This document shows positions 56,301-64,000 of a stretch of DNA of 64,000 nt, piece after piece; the first letter of the stretch is position 1, and every line of letters starts with the position of its first letter. The DNA is from Maioricimonas rarisocia (lineage in GTDB: Bacteria > Planctomycetota > Planctomycetia > Planctomycetales > Planctomycetaceae): contig NZ_CP036275.1 in the NCBI RefSeq assembly GCF_007747795.1, positions 4,766,001-4,830,000 of the forward strand, written 5' to 3'. The notes beneath the pieces were generated by a model. It saw only the letters and a list, made by a program, of their open reading frames with translations, was not told where the DNA came from and did not search any database. Made by a program: the position numbers and the translations under genes.

Positions 56301-56511
56301 TGCCCACGTCGAGGCCGATGCCGCGCACTATCCCGACTGGGAGATCCGCCGCCGGATCATCGAGCGCGAACTGATCGGCCCGGTCCGCACCTACCAGGTG
56401 AAGGCCGCGCGCAAACTGGCGGTGGCCGAGCGAAAGAAGAAGGAAGAAGAACGGGCTGCACAGCCCCGCAGCGTGACGCTGCCCGGGCAGCCGATCAACG
56501 TGACGCGGTAG
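53323..56511 (+). CDS. Multi-helix membrane protein fused to spermidine-synthase-like domain and helical C-terminus
   Basis: 1062 residues. The first ~420 residues hold about 12-14 hydrophobic helices resembling the transporter-like half of bacterial fused MFS/spermidine-synthase proteins. The middle has a Rossmann methyltransferase/aminopropyltransferase-like core: VLVVGFGDGATLEGCLTFPVRHVTCVEGASGLKAIHEA, then YDVVLLNENQNALIRTAAQFTSEYYGRVASRLNEGGLLCQRLQ, as in spermidine synthase homologues. A ~350-residue C-terminal helical, Lys/Glu-rich region (AERKKKEEERAAQP) is extra and unrecognised. Key decarboxy-SAM residues are not all evident, so true polyamine synthesis is unsure. AAGGA 5 nt before ATG 53323. 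Confidence 0.75.
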   Translation: MFHRSARILGRFAPSLLRGCEGLLLGAYLQVWGIQIVATFGQSLPVLTASLLVGVAAWTLAGWSLRKTDPGESRTARMISHALLAVWTLGFPYLGETVVSGLSLLSAESLANPWLATAVLLPLMAALVGLPTLLCGSVVTGDTPGQDRIVPLICGAAGSLFLLPITLQPWLGTAVVSWIACGGGLALAATLFLRRSVVADVAPDAGTEPESTSVAGADGTTVGFALTASLGCGLAIAAATRLTQQLLMGSAYLAGAELAGLLAGLALSGVISRRIVARNGSPAIAAALLATGCLLLLDVLFGGLIRASLWISAEVSSLPLLLLLRAGLAALIVLPLGIATGLLAPIRKSAGTGYRFPGLTGAGVVCGYLLAVWTAGDIAAVLPWLGVGTLLLVLAATFREAGRLGWKQPARLATSAGAGLFCLLTVVAPHGYAPEDSAKLLFSTRMFQGYHNGAAPDELLRADDGRLVASVRDGNSHWTAWLYRGTRLQLRENGVPRDVRSVNPAICPDSSANLTPAILSLCLHPLPEDVLVVGFGDGATLEGCLTFPVRHVTCVEGASGLKAIHEAAVAPAVGVDLHADDRLRMVNVDPPLAIAASDRQYDVVLLNENQNALIRTAAQFTSEYYGRVASRLNEGGLLCQRLQVLDLGPEVVRDVVSTMRDAFPQVMLVSPAPGEMLLLASLSSEPIVTNGIIDRLQSEHVRRLCSRMAWDWSIVTGLTCLPPEAVDAWLDAEPGQVSSVANARLAWTAPVEVMRWAPKMQQLRSALELRSSPLVNQLGEDVDVQAISQRLADMREQQRILAQHPDHFWAYRKTLKQRLTERPRAKIVQVKHEGLKRTLHPEDQRRKAYLEALAAAAGTKTPDMETIRDVVDFVEPYDPLVSFFVHQEVARLLSRMEPRPVAAELEHWLHSVYYAPPHDRSVRNITEALSLLVEYPQAVPDERERFDLIHGLLETVTERWRVRMLPESGTSKYEPVDASRTLETAREALAVLDAHVEADAAHYPDWEIRRRIIERELIGPVRTYQVKAARKLAVAERKKKEEERAAQPRSVTLPGQPINVTR

Positions 56512-56521
56512 CTCGAAGCTG

Positions 56522-57949
56522 CTACTTCAGCATGTCGTACTTCTTCATCTTGTTGTAGAGCGTCACGCGGCTGATGCCGAGATCGCGGGCCGTGTTGGTG
56601 CGGCTGAAATTGTTCTTGAACAGCGCCTGCTCGATGATTTCCTTTTCGGTCAGGGCGACCTGATGTTCGAGGCTGCGATTCTGCGTGACCGGGCGACGCG
56701 AGAGGACAACGGACGGATCGTTCGTCGGTCCGACCAGGCCTGAGACGATGTGGGACGGCAGGTGGTCACGCGTCAGCAGTCCGTCGCGGCAGTAGATCAC
56801 TGCCCGCTGGACCACGTGTTCGAGTTCCCGGACGTTGCCGGGCCAAGGGTAGGCCAACAGCGCTTCGAGCATGTTGTCGTCGATACGGTCGATGCGGACG
56901 CCGTGCTTCTGCTGGAAGCGAGCGACGAACTTCTTGACCAGCGGAACGATGTCGACCTTCCGCTTACGGAGCGGCGGGATCTCGAACTTCAGCATGTTCA
57001 GGCGGTAGTACAGGTCCGGCCGGAACCGCCCCTGTTCGACCAGCGGCTGCAGGTCGAGATTGCTGGCGACCACCAGGCGGGCCTGTGACCGCAGCGTCCG
57101 GTTCGAACCGACCGGCTCGAACTCGCCGGTTTCGATGACCCGCAGCAGTTTCACCTGCTGTTCGGGCCCGAGCACGTCGATTTCGTCGAGGAGGATCGTT
57201 CCGCGGCCGGCGGCGATGAACTTTCCCTCCTTGTCCGCGTGGGCGCTGGTGAAGGCTCCTTTCACGTGACCGAACAGTTCGCTTTCGATCAGCTCCCGGG
57301 GAAGAGCTCCGCATGCAACGTGAATGAAGGGTTCAGCCCGTCGCGGAGACGCCTCGTGAACGAGTTGCGAGAGATAGGTCTTGCCCGAGCCTGTTTCGCC
57401 GATCAGCAGAATCGTCACATCGTGGACGGCGGCAATCGCGAGGTCCTCGAGCATCTGCTTGAAGTGGGGGGACTGCGTTTCGAAGCGGTGCGAGACGACC
57501 TCGGCGACCGAGGTGGCACGGCCTTCGCGTTCCGCCTGCGGTGCATCTGACGTTGGTGGAACACTGGTGCCCGGCAGGAAGGGATCGAGGGCGGCAAGGA
57601 TCTCTGATGTGCTGTCCGCGTCCCGGACGCAGTTGATGCCACTGCAGGCAATCCGGCGAGCGAGAATCTCGGGCGGCTCGCCACAGGCGAGCAACAGCAT
57701 CGGGGTTTCCGAATGCAGGATCTGAAACTGCTCGACAAGCCGGTCGATGGCATGGCCGCCATCAGGAATCTGACGACAGTCGAAAATGACCAGGTCCGGC
57801 TGTGCCGCCTTCGCGACTTCGATGCCGTCGGCGGAAAGCGGGCCGGCATCCATCGCGACGTCGGCCGGGATCTCCTCTTCGAGGAGCGGGACCAGGGAGG
57901 AGTCGGGGCTGAGGACCAGGATGCTCATCCGGCATTCGGACTGTTTCAC
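56522..57949 (-). CDS. Sigma-54-dependent response regulator, NtrC-like
   Basis: 475 residues: an N-terminal receiver-like domain (~8-125, DLVIFDCRQIPDGG with the candidate phospho-Asp), an AAA+ domain and a C-terminal Fis-type helix-turn-helix (NTARDLGISRVTLYNKMKKY). AAA+ motifs: Walker A LLIGETGSGKT, sigma-54-contacting loop GAFTSA in ELFGHVKGAFTSAHADKEG (the usual form is GAFTGA), Walker B GTILLDEID, and RFRPDLYYRLN. GTG start with GAGGAG 6 nt upstream; ATG 57928 is an alternative. No histidine kinase gene is adjacent. The 357-nt divergent space toward the DUF455 gene shows nothing recognisable. Confidence 0.92.
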   Translation of the reverse strand: MKQSECRMSILVLSPDSSLVPLLEEEIPADVAMDAGPLSADGIEVAKAAQPDLVIFDCRQIPDGGHAIDRLVEQFQILHSETPMLLLACGEPPEILARRIACSGINCVRDADSTSEILAALDPFLPGTSVPPTSDAPQAEREGRATSVAEVVSHRFETQSPHFKQMLEDLAIAAVHDVTILLIGETGSGKTYLSQLVHEASPRRAEPFIHVACGALPRELIESELFGHVKGAFTSAHADKEGKFIAAGRGTILLDEIDVLGPEQQVKLLRVIETGEFEPVGSNRTLRSQARLVVASNLDLQPLVEQGRFRPDLYYRLNMLKFEIPPLRKRKVDIVPLVKKFVARFQQKHGVRIDRIDDNMLEALLAYPWPGNVRELEHVVQRAVIYCRDGLLTRDHLPSHIVSGLVGPTNDPSVVLSRRPVTQNRSLEHQVALTEKEIIEQALFKNNFSRTNTARDLGISRVTLYNKMKKYDMLK

Positions 57950-58306
57950 GGAAGACTCCTCTGTGACCGGGGCCTTGCCAGCTCTTCAGTGGCTTCGCCA
58001 CGATCGCGACCGGCACTCAGGCTGATCGCGATGATGCGAGCCTGACTGCAGGCGGCGGCACGATCGATTAACATGATGTTCGCTCTGGTGCTGAGGGGGA
58101 TGAACAAATGCGGTGCCGGAGTGTCAAACAGTCCGAACACGCATGTCGTAAGGTGTGTCTCACCAAGGCGTAATGGTGCGAGTTGGCGTTCGGGCGGTGT
58201 CGCGTGTTGCCCCTTGGTCGTTGTCGGTCGGCATCATTGCCGGGGCATCATGTGGCGAAGCGGCAACACGCCAGCGACCGGTGTCGAGACGATCGGATGC
58301 AACGGA

Positions 58307-59113
58307 ATGGAACTGCGTGCGTTTGCTGAACAGGTTCTGCTGCGGCCGTCGCTCGAAGAGAAGCTGACGGCTCCTCCCGCGACGTTGACCGACACCGATC
58401 CCGGGCCCGCCGCCCGCATCGCGGAGCCGGAGCGGACGCCCGATCTTGTCTTCGCTCCCCGTCGCTCGGCCCCGTCAATGCCATCGCCACAGGCGCTTGC
58501 CGACCCGCACAAGCGGGCAATTGCGCATCACATCATGGCTAATCATGAACTGCAGGCGCTGGAGGTGATGGCGTGGGTGCTGCTGGCGTTTCCTGAGGCC
58601 CCGACGGACTTCCGGATGGGAATGGCCTGCGTAATGCGGGACGAGCAGCGGCACACGCGGATGCATGCCGAACGGGCCCGAAAACTCGGCGTGGAGTTCG
58701 GCGAACTGCCGGTGAACTGCTACATCTGGAAGAAGGCCCAGGAGTTCCACTCGGTCCTGGACTACCTGGCGGGGCTGCCGCTGGTCTTCGAAGGACGCAA
58801 TCTCGATCACACCTGCGAACTGGCCGAGGCGTTCGAGGCGGCCGGCGACCCGAGGAGTGCCCGACTCATGCAGGTGATCCACGACGATGAGATCGAGCAC
58901 GTCCGCTTCGGTATCGAATGGTTGCGACGGCTCAAGCGGGACGACCAGAGCGACTGGGACGCATTCGTCGACCACCTGCACTGGCCGCTGCGGCCCGGCA
59001 AAGCGCGGGGGATGGTGTTTCAGAGAGAAGCCCGGCTGGCGGCGGGGCTCGGGGCGGAATTCGTCGACCGGCTCGAGAAGTGGACCGATGAGGAATCGGT
59101 GGAAACCGGATGA
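58307..59113 (+). CDS. DUF455 family ferritin-like protein
   Basis: 268 residues, a four-helix diiron-type bundle by pattern. Metal-ligand-like motifs are HHIMANHELQALEVMAW, DEQRHTRMHAER, and IHDDEIEHVRFGIEWL (E and E-x-x-H residues). N-terminal ~60 residues are Pro/Ala-rich. Function of the family is unknown; di-iron oxidation or hydroxylation is a guess. The frame is open upstream to 58073, but ATG 58307 gives the normal family N-terminus (ELRAFAEQVLLRPSLEEKL). Confidence 0.85.
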   Translation: MELRAFAEQVLLRPSLEEKLTAPPATLTDTDPGPAARIAEPERTPDLVFAPRRSAPSMPSPQALADPHKRAIAHHIMANHELQALEVMAWVLLAFPEAPTDFRMGMACVMRDEQRHTRMHAERARKLGVEFGELPVNCYIWKKAQEFHSVLDYLAGLPLVFEGRNLDHTCELAEAFEAAGDPRSARLMQVIHDDEIEHVRFGIEWLRRLKRDDQSDWDAFVDHLHWPLRPGKARGMVFQREARLAAGLGAEFVDRLEKWTDEESVETG

Positions 59114-59300
59114 GTCCGTCCGTCGTTTCGGCGTGGCGGACGCGTAACAGAGGGGAACTGCGTCAGGCGGAACACGTGGAATGGACCGATTGGCGCGACG
59201 ACGACCCGCGGAGGAAAGATCCGCGTTGAGTTCATCCGCGAGCCTCGGTATACCGAATGAACATTCTCAGCAGACCTGCAATACAACACAGGGGAACAGC

Positions 59301-59651
59301 ATGGCAGCGGAACCGGTTGGACAGTCGGCAACGGAAGGGACCCCCGGACAGCCTGGCGCTCAGGAAGTCCGAATCGAGCTGGATGATTCGGCGACGAACG
59401 CGACCTATGCGAATCTCTGTCGGGTGTCGAGTTCTCCCGAAGAGCTGATCATCGACTTTGCACTCAATCCCAATCCGGTCAGTGGGCAGTCGCAGCGGAT
59501 TCCGGTGAGCGAGCGGGTGATCCTGAATCATTACACCGCCAAGCGACTGGCCGCTCTGCTGTCGACGACGGTCCAGCGCCACGAGCAGGCGTTCGGGACG
59601 CTCGAGATGGACTACCGCAAACGGCTGCGGACGTCGCCGGAATCGGAGTGA
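59301..59651 (+). CDS. DUF3467 family protein
   Basis: 116 residues with one DUF3467 domain: [27 protein letters not shown], then [34 protein letters not shown]. The fold resembles a small beta-helix-beta unit; function unknown. GGGGAA is 5 nt before the ATG. The 187-nt space before it holds nothing recognised. A second protein with two such domains follows after 94 nt. Confidence 0.85.
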   Translation: MAAEPVGQSATEGTPGQPGAQEVRIELDDSATNATYANLCRVSSSPEELIIDFALNPNPVSGQSQRIPVSERVILNHYTAKRLAALLSTTVQRHEQAFGTLEMDYRKRLRTSPESE

Positions 59652-59745
59652 TCCGCTTCCGTCCCCACCAGCTTTGAGGACAGTGGGCCGTGCGCGATGC
59701 CGGATGTCGCTTCGCATGGCCGCAGCATGATCGGGGGAGCCGACT

Positions 59746-60462
59746 GTGAGTGATTCGTTCGACCACGGAGACCCGCCGCCGGATGACGAACTGCCTGAAC
59801 CGCTGCACGGTCATGTGCGTCATTCGAACCTGAGCGCCCGAGTGACTCCTGACGTTGCCGAGGGCGTCTTCAGCAACGGCGCGATCGTGCTGAACGGGCC
59901 GTACGAGTGCGTCCTCGACTTCGTGATCCGGCTGGCGGAGATTCAGCGGGTGGTGGCCCGCGTCGTGCTTCCCGCTCCGGTCGGCCAGCAGTTCGCGCAG
60001 GCGCTGCAGGAGAACATTCACCTGTACGAGTCACGGTTCGGGCCGGTGGAAGGTCAGAGCCCGCGTCCGCGGGGAAGCGAGCCTCCTGCAGGCGAAGTTT
60101 CACCAGGCGAGCCGGGCGCACCTGCCGGAGCCGGAGCGATCTCTCCCTTGGCTGGAGGTGGTTCGAGTGAAGGGGCCCGCGAAGGGCAGGATCCGCCCCC
60201 TTCGATTGACGTCATCTACGATGAGCTGAAGCTGCCCGACGAACTGCTGTGCGGGCGGTATTCGAACGCGGTTCTCATCCGCCACTCGTCGACCGAGTTC
60301 TGCTTCGACTTCATCAGCAACGTCTACCCGCGATCGGCTGTCGCTGCCCGGATCTTCATGGCGGCCGGTCAGGTGCAGCCGCTGCTGCGATCGCTGCGGC
60401 AGGCGCTCAGTGACCCGCCCGGCAATGACCCGCCGCCTCCGATGGATCCCTCGTCGAACTGA
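59746..60462 (+). CDS. Tandem DUF3467 protein
   Basis: 238 residues with two divergent DUF3467 copies: residues ~35-100 (EGVFSNGAIVLNGPYECVLDFVIRLAEI...VARVVLPAPVGQQFAQALQENIHLYESRFG) and ~165-220 (CGRYSNAVLIRHSSTEFCFDFISNVYP...AARIFMAAGQVQPLLRSLRQAL), joined by a Pro/Gly/Ala linker. Start GTG with GGGGGAG 6 nt upstream. With the single-domain gene before it this makes three copies in a row, so they may form one complex. Function unknown. Confidence 0.8.
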   Translation: MSDSFDHGDPPPDDELPEPLHGHVRHSNLSARVTPDVAEGVFSNGAIVLNGPYECVLDFVIRLAEIQRVVARVVLPAPVGQQFAQALQENIHLYESRFGPVEGQSPRPRGSEPPAGEVSPGEPGAPAGAGAISPLAGGGSSEGAREGQDPPPSIDVIYDELKLPDELLCGRYSNAVLIRHSSTEFCFDFISNVYPRSAVAARIFMAAGQVQPLLRSLRQALSDPPGNDPPPPMDPSSN

Positions 60463-60619
60463 CGCAGGCGTCGATCGGTTCCTTCTCTGGCACATCGACG
60501 ACTGGAGCCGCGGTGCTTTCGACATGGTCGAGCCGCTCCTGAAAGACGGCTGGTCACCTTGCGGGAGCCCCGATCCACCCGTTCGCCTGCATGAGCCGGC
60601 TTTGCGGTGCGTTGGTCTT

Positions 60620-61705
60620 CTAGTGCGACGCAGTCGCCAGGGCGGACCAGACGAAGCTGAGCGTGAAGGCGAGGATGACAGTCGCAGCGCCCAACTGGGT
60701 GGCGAACCAGGACGGCTGACGGACCGTCCTGCGAGAAGGGCGCACCCCCTGAATCGGCGGTTTGCGCCGGACCGGGCGAGATGCCTCTGTGTCACGCCGC
60801 GGCACATGCCAGCTCAATAGTGCCACGGTTGCAGCGAGGTACAGCAGGGCTGAGACGATGACCACGGGCGATGCCGGGATCTCGTTGGTCATCGTGTACT
60901 TCAGCAGAGACACGCTCAGGGCGTTGTTCAGAAAGTGCAGCCAGATCGGCAGCCAGAGGTTCCCCGTCGCCAGATAGACCAGATGCAGAAAGATGCCGAG
61001 CGGGACTGTCGCCAGGGCATGCGGCGGAAACACGTGTGCGGCCGCAAACAGCACGGTCGTCAGGCTAACGGCAAAGAAAACGCCGTAACGTTGCAGCAGG
61101 CCGCGACCAATCAGGCCCCGAAAGACGATCTCTTCGCTCAGCGCCGGTCCGAGAGCCAGGGCGACGATCAGGATCGGGTACGGGACCATCGGGATCTGGC
61201 CCTGGATTACGGCGAGCGAATTCGTCTGCTGCCAGTCTGCCAGTGCCGGGACGCTGGCGAGCAGCGATTCCCAGCCGATCAGAGCGAGTCGGTACAGTTC
61301 GCCGGAGAGTACGGCGAGCGGCAGGACGGCCCCGGAGACCAGAATCACGTCGCGGGGACGCGAACGCCGGAAACGGAGCCAGCTGCGCACACGTCGGCCC
61401 AGACGAAGGCGGACGGCAAGGATGGCGACAAAGACCGTGGCGAGGCTGGAGACGCCGGTCAGCAGAAACGACGAATCCAGGCTGAGTTCCAGCAGAACCG
61501 CGTCCAGCATGTTCCGCTGACGCGGGATCCCTTCCGCGGCCCAGAGAATGACTGCCGCAACGAAGCCGAGCAGCACGAGCGTCTGGGCGACCAGATAGCC
61601 GATCGTCCAGCCGACCGATTCAAGAATTCCCGGGCCTGAGGGTTTGCGCCAGGAGGCGGATCCTCGTCGCTGTTGCGCGTGTCGCTGCAGTCTTCCGATA
61701 AGCAT
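60620..61705 (-). CDS. CPBP/CAAX-type intramembrane metalloprotease
   Basis: 361 residues with about eight membrane helices. The Abi/CPBP motifs are present: ALGPALSEEIVFRGLIGRGLL (E-E-x3-R), a conserved His in VLFAAAHVFPPH and HFLNNALSVSLL. The last ~70 residues are basic and include RRDTEASRPVRRKPP before a final helix (AATVILAFTLSFVWSALATA). Proteases of this family process membrane peptides; the target is unknown. ATG 61705 is chosen because AGAGGG lies 9 nt upstream; ATG 61714 is close. Divergent from the kinase gene. Confidence 0.85.
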   Translation of the reverse strand: MLIGRLQRHAQQRRGSASWRKPSGPGILESVGWTIGYLVAQTLVLLGFVAAVILWAAEGIPRQRNMLDAVLLELSLDSSFLLTGVSSLATVFVAILAVRLRLGRRVRSWLRFRRSRPRDVILVSGAVLPLAVLSGELYRLALIGWESLLASVPALADWQQTNSLAVIQGQIPMVPYPILIVALALGPALSEEIVFRGLIGRGLLQRYGVFFAVSLTTVLFAAAHVFPPHALATVPLGIFLHLVYLATGNLWLPIWLHFLNNALSVSLLKYTMTNEIPASPVVIVSALLYLAATVALLSWHVPRRDTEASRPVRRKPPIQGVRPSRRTVRQPSWFATQLGAATVILAFTLSFVWSALATASH

Positions 61706-61738
61706 GCACGACATCCCTCTGCCCGCGGTGTCACAACC

Positions 61739-61772
61739 CGGTTCACATTTGTGACCGGAATCACTGTATAAT
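61739..61772 (+). promoter_or_regulatory. Promoter of the kinase gene with overlapping inverted repeat
   Basis: TATAAT at 61767-61772 is a perfect -10; TTCACA (61742-61747) lies 19 nt upstream as a weak -35. An inverted repeat CCGGTTCAC/GTGACCGG (about 61738-61758) covers the -35 area and may be an operator serving the divergent genes. Confidence 0.5.
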
Positions 61773-61834
61773 CGCGCCGCGGAGCCGTCAAACTGCGAGG
61801 GCCCCGTTGCGTCCCCCCACCGGAGTGCCGATTC

Positions 61835-63274
61835 GTGGCTGAGGAAACGAACGAAACAGGCTCGGTCGTCTATTGCCCCGGCTGCAATATGCGCTTCCTC
61901 ATCGAATCCATGCACGAACTGTGCCCAAGGTGTGGGATGTCAGTGGTCTGGGACGGAGAATTCTCGGAAAACGACCCGACGCAGCTCTGGCGACGGGAGG
62001 AAACCGAAACGCCCACCCTCGCGGAGCATGACGAAGAAGACCTCCGTTATCTGGTGGGACAGACACTTGGCGTGTACCGCTGCGAGGGGTTCCTGGGTCG
62101 GGGGGGCATGGGCTGGGTCTTCGAGGCATTCCATGCGGACCTGCACCGACGCTGCGCGCTGAAGCTGATGTCGCCACGGCTGTTCGTCAAGGATCGTGAA
62201 TCGCTGGCCCGGTTCATGAACGAGGCCCGGGCTGCAGCAGCGCTGGTTCATCCCAATGTCGTGACCACGCACGCGCTGGGCGAGCACGACGGATTGCACT
62301 TCCTCGAGATGGAACTCGTTCGCGGACAGTCTCTGCAGCACGCGCTGCGCAGCGGCCGTCTGACGCCGCTCCGTTCCGGGGCAATCGCACTGGGAATCGC
62401 CAGTGGTCTGGCGGCGGCTCATCGGGAGCACATCCTCCATCGCGATCTGAAGCCGGACAACGTGCTGATGACGTTGCGGGGAATTCCAAAGATCGGCGAC
62501 TTCGGGCTGGCCAAACGCGTCGTACGAGCCGGCCGCTCCCCTTCGACCGACACACTGGTCGGGACGCCGCACTACATGGCGCCGGAACTGTTCTCCGGAA
62601 TACCGGCCTCGCCAGCCTCCGATGTCTACGCGCTGGGCATCTGCCTGTTTCGCATGCTCACTGGTCGGTTGCCGTTCACCGCTTCCAGCCTCGACGAGCT
62701 GATCGCCACCGTCACACAGAAGCCCCTGCCGGACATTCGCCGCGAGGTGTCCGAGGTGTCGCTCGAGATGGCCGAATGCGTGAACCTGCTGCTGTCGAAG
62801 TCGCCGGACAACCGGCCACGGGACGGGATCGAGGCGTTCCAGCTGCTGCAGTCAATTCTGGGTCAGGCACGCGACCTGGAATCGATGGTGCAGGAAGCAC
62901 TCGACGACGGTGGTGTGACGGCCCGCGTGCGAACGGCCAAAGGCTACGAGGTCACGGTGCGGCTGCCGGACGGGCGACAGCAGCGCGTCTACATCGAGAC
63001 CAGCGATCATGCGGCGACGGACCGGCTGCTGCTGATCTTCACGAATTGCTGTCCGGCCGATCCGAACTATTACGAAGAAGCCCTGCGGCTCAACGCCAAG
63101 GTCTCACACGGGGCACTGGCGATCCGGAATTTCCGGGGGGAGCCGCACTTCGTGATGGTCGACACCTATCCGCGGGCGACGGTCGACGCCGAAGAGATCC
63201 GCCGCAGCGTGTTCGAACTCGCGATGCAGGCAGACGCCGTCGAGCAGTTACTGTCCGACGAGGATGCTCACTGA
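61835..63274 (+). CDS. Ser/Thr protein kinase with N-terminal zinc ribbon
   Basis: 479 residues. A zinc ribbon opens the protein (VVYCPGCNMRFLIESMHELCPRCG). The Hanks-type kinase domain (~80-345) has the Gly loop FLGRGGMGWVFEAF, the lysine in RCALKLM, the catalytic loop HRDLKPDNVL, DFGLAKR, and APE in GTPHYMAPELF. There is no transmembrane helix. The C-terminal ~120 residues (AATDRLLLIFTNCCPAD...GALAIRNFRGEPHFVMVDTYPRATVDAEEIRRSVFELAMQADAVEQLL) resemble YbjN/secretion-chaperone-like folds by pattern. GTG start, CGGAG about 10 nt upstream. Substrates unknown. Confidence 0.88.
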   Translation: MAEETNETGSVVYCPGCNMRFLIESMHELCPRCGMSVVWDGEFSENDPTQLWRREETETPTLAEHDEEDLRYLVGQTLGVYRCEGFLGRGGMGWVFEAFHADLHRRCALKLMSPRLFVKDRESLARFMNEARAAAALVHPNVVTTHALGEHDGLHFLEMELVRGQSLQHALRSGRLTPLRSGAIALGIASGLAAAHREHILHRDLKPDNVLMTLRGIPKIGDFGLAKRVVRAGRSPSTDTLVGTPHYMAPELFSGIPASPASDVYALGICLFRMLTGRLPFTASSLDELIATVTQKPLPDIRREVSEVSLEMAECVNLLLSKSPDNRPRDGIEAFQLLQSILGQARDLESMVQEALDDGGVTARVRTAKGYEVTVRLPDGRQQRVYIETSDHAATDRLLLIFTNCCPADPNYYEEALRLNAKVSHGALAIRNFRGEPHFVMVDTYPRATVDAEEIRRSVFELAMQADAVEQLLSDEDAH

Positions 63275-63311
63275 CGGCAGGTCGGTCAGTCAGGCAGAGT
63301 GACGAGCCTCG

Positions 63312-63977
63312 CTACTGGATCGTCGCACGCTCTGTGTCTCCATCCGAGACCGCAGTCCAGTGGTAGACGTCCTCGGGCGAATCGACGGCTTCGAGGACCA
63401 GCTCATCCCCGCAGGAAACCACGCGATATGAGCGGGCGTCGCCGTAGTCGCGGATCAGGCGGGCAACGCTCTGTTCCGGCTGACCGCGGATAACCCGGTG
63501 CGTCAGGATGCCGTCTTCGAGTGTCCATTCCAGTTCGAGCGTCATCGACTCGCCGTAAAGCAGCGCGCCGAAGAAATCGAGGACCACCTGCATCAGTGCC
63601 GAGCCGTCGTCACGCATGGTGACCACGCGTTCGCCCTGCTGCTTCAGCCGCCAGGTGCCAATGATGTCGGCTGGTGTCACGGTGTCACGAGCGAGACCGC
63701 TTGCAGCCGACGCAGTTGTCGCGGGTTCGTCGGCTTCCGGGACGTCGAGTTGCCGTTCCACGTTCTCGGCGACGACTGCTGCGTCATCGGCACGCGATGG
63801 CTGCGGCGACGATGCAGGCGGTTCAATCCCGTCGGATGATCGCGAAACGGCTTCTGAGGGAATCAGCGATGGCAACAGAGCCGAAAGGCTGAGCATGGCG
63901 AGCACAATTCCCGCCCAGATGGTGCCGCGACGCGACCACATCGAACGGTTGGCCAGCTTGTGAACGAGATGCTTCAT
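63312..63977 (-). CDS. Membrane-anchored protein of unknown function
   Basis: 221 residues. A single helix IWAGIVLAMLSLSALLPSLI (~20-39) after a basic start gives a signal anchor. Then comes a ~60-residue Ala/Pro/Glu linker, and a C-terminal beta domain from ADIIGTWRLKQQGERVVTMRDDGSALMQVVL to DELVLEAVDSPEDVYHWTAV, which has the GTW...DG.A pattern of small lipocalin-like barrels. Not recognised further. Converges on the kinase gene (37-nt gap). Confidence 0.7.
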   Translation of the reverse strand: MKHLVHKLANRSMWSRRGTIWAGIVLAMLSLSALLPSLIPSEAVSRSSDGIEPPASSPQPSRADDAAVVAENVERQLDVPEADEPATTASAASGLARDTVTPADIIGTWRLKQQGERVVTMRDDGSALMQVVLDFFGALLYGESMTLELEWTLEDGILTHRVIRGQPEQSVARLIRDYGDARSYRVVSCGDELVLEAVDSPEDVYHWTAVSDGDTERATIQ

Positions 63978-64000
63978 GAAGGGTAATGCTCGGGCCGGAA

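Noticed and set aside
54271-56328. 685-codon reverse open frame
   Set aside because: Antisense to the membrane/spermidine-synthase-like gene, Arg/His/Gln-rich, with no motif.

Overview
The window reads as chromosomal DNA of a GC-rich planctomycete (phylum Planctomycetota, probably Planctomycetales). No rRNA or marker gene is present, so this rests on gene content: a PVC-type membrane dehydrogenase/cytochrome c giant, a DUF1080 protein, a Tat-exported Gfo/Idh/MocA oxidoreductase, a formylglycine sulfatase, a secreted PQQ-type propeller, a neutral-ceramidase-like protein, DUF3467 proteins and weak or absent Shine-Dalgarno sites before many genes. I see no tRNA, rRNA, CRISPR array or prophage.

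Layout. 1-3.65 kb: the 3' end of a beta-helix repeat protein, its terminator, and a group II intron with its reverse transcriptase/maturase placed right behind the terminator hairpin. 3.7-16.2 kb: aminotransferase, endonuclease III, a translationally coupled DUF309/LON-domain pair, a small membrane protein, DUF1080, ceramidase-like protein, Fur-family regulator, SpoIIE-type phosphatase, an unknown protein with a possible beta-grasp head, and the PVC cytochrome. 16.7-27.5 kb is a housekeeping block: rseP overlapping dxr, divergent ftsH, a Rieske/cytochrome b-c unit, a DHH phosphoesterase and ribF. 27.7-34.8 kb holds the Gfo/Idh gene, a low-GC P-loop protein, about 1.4 kb of composite palindromic repeats, and a mercuric-reductase-like flavoprotein with a TVP38/TMEM64 membrane protein. 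34.9-46 kb: sulfatase, TMTC-like TPR membrane protein, CDGSH protein, zinc-ribbon protein, YHS-like lipoprotein, O-methyltransferase, secretin and MATE exporter. 46-64 kb: alpha/beta-hydrolase, PQQ propeller, secreted unknown, RNase PH, M28 peptidase, a membrane/spermidine-synthase-like fusion, a sigma-54 activator, DUF455 ferritin-like protein, two DUF3467 proteins, CPBP protease, Ser/Thr kinase and a membrane-anchored unknown.

How it fits together. Most genes are single or in pairs. Clear functional units are dxr-rseP (overlapping), Rieske-cytochrome b/c (2-nt gap), DUF309-LON (overlapping stop/start), TVP38-flavoprotein and the two DUF3467 genes. The cell-envelope theme is strong: RseP, FtsH, secretin, lipoproteins, sulfatase, exported oxidoreductases and a CPBP protease.

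The most unusual material is non-coding. At least seven families of short palindromic repeats recur at distant places, including a four-copy 33-bp-period array between a stop codon and its terminator, and two tandem copies of about 303 bp made of smaller palindromic modules. A consensus-like promoter followed about 100 nt later by a strong hairpin with a T-tract, upstream of the secretin gene, is a candidate small RNA or attenuator.
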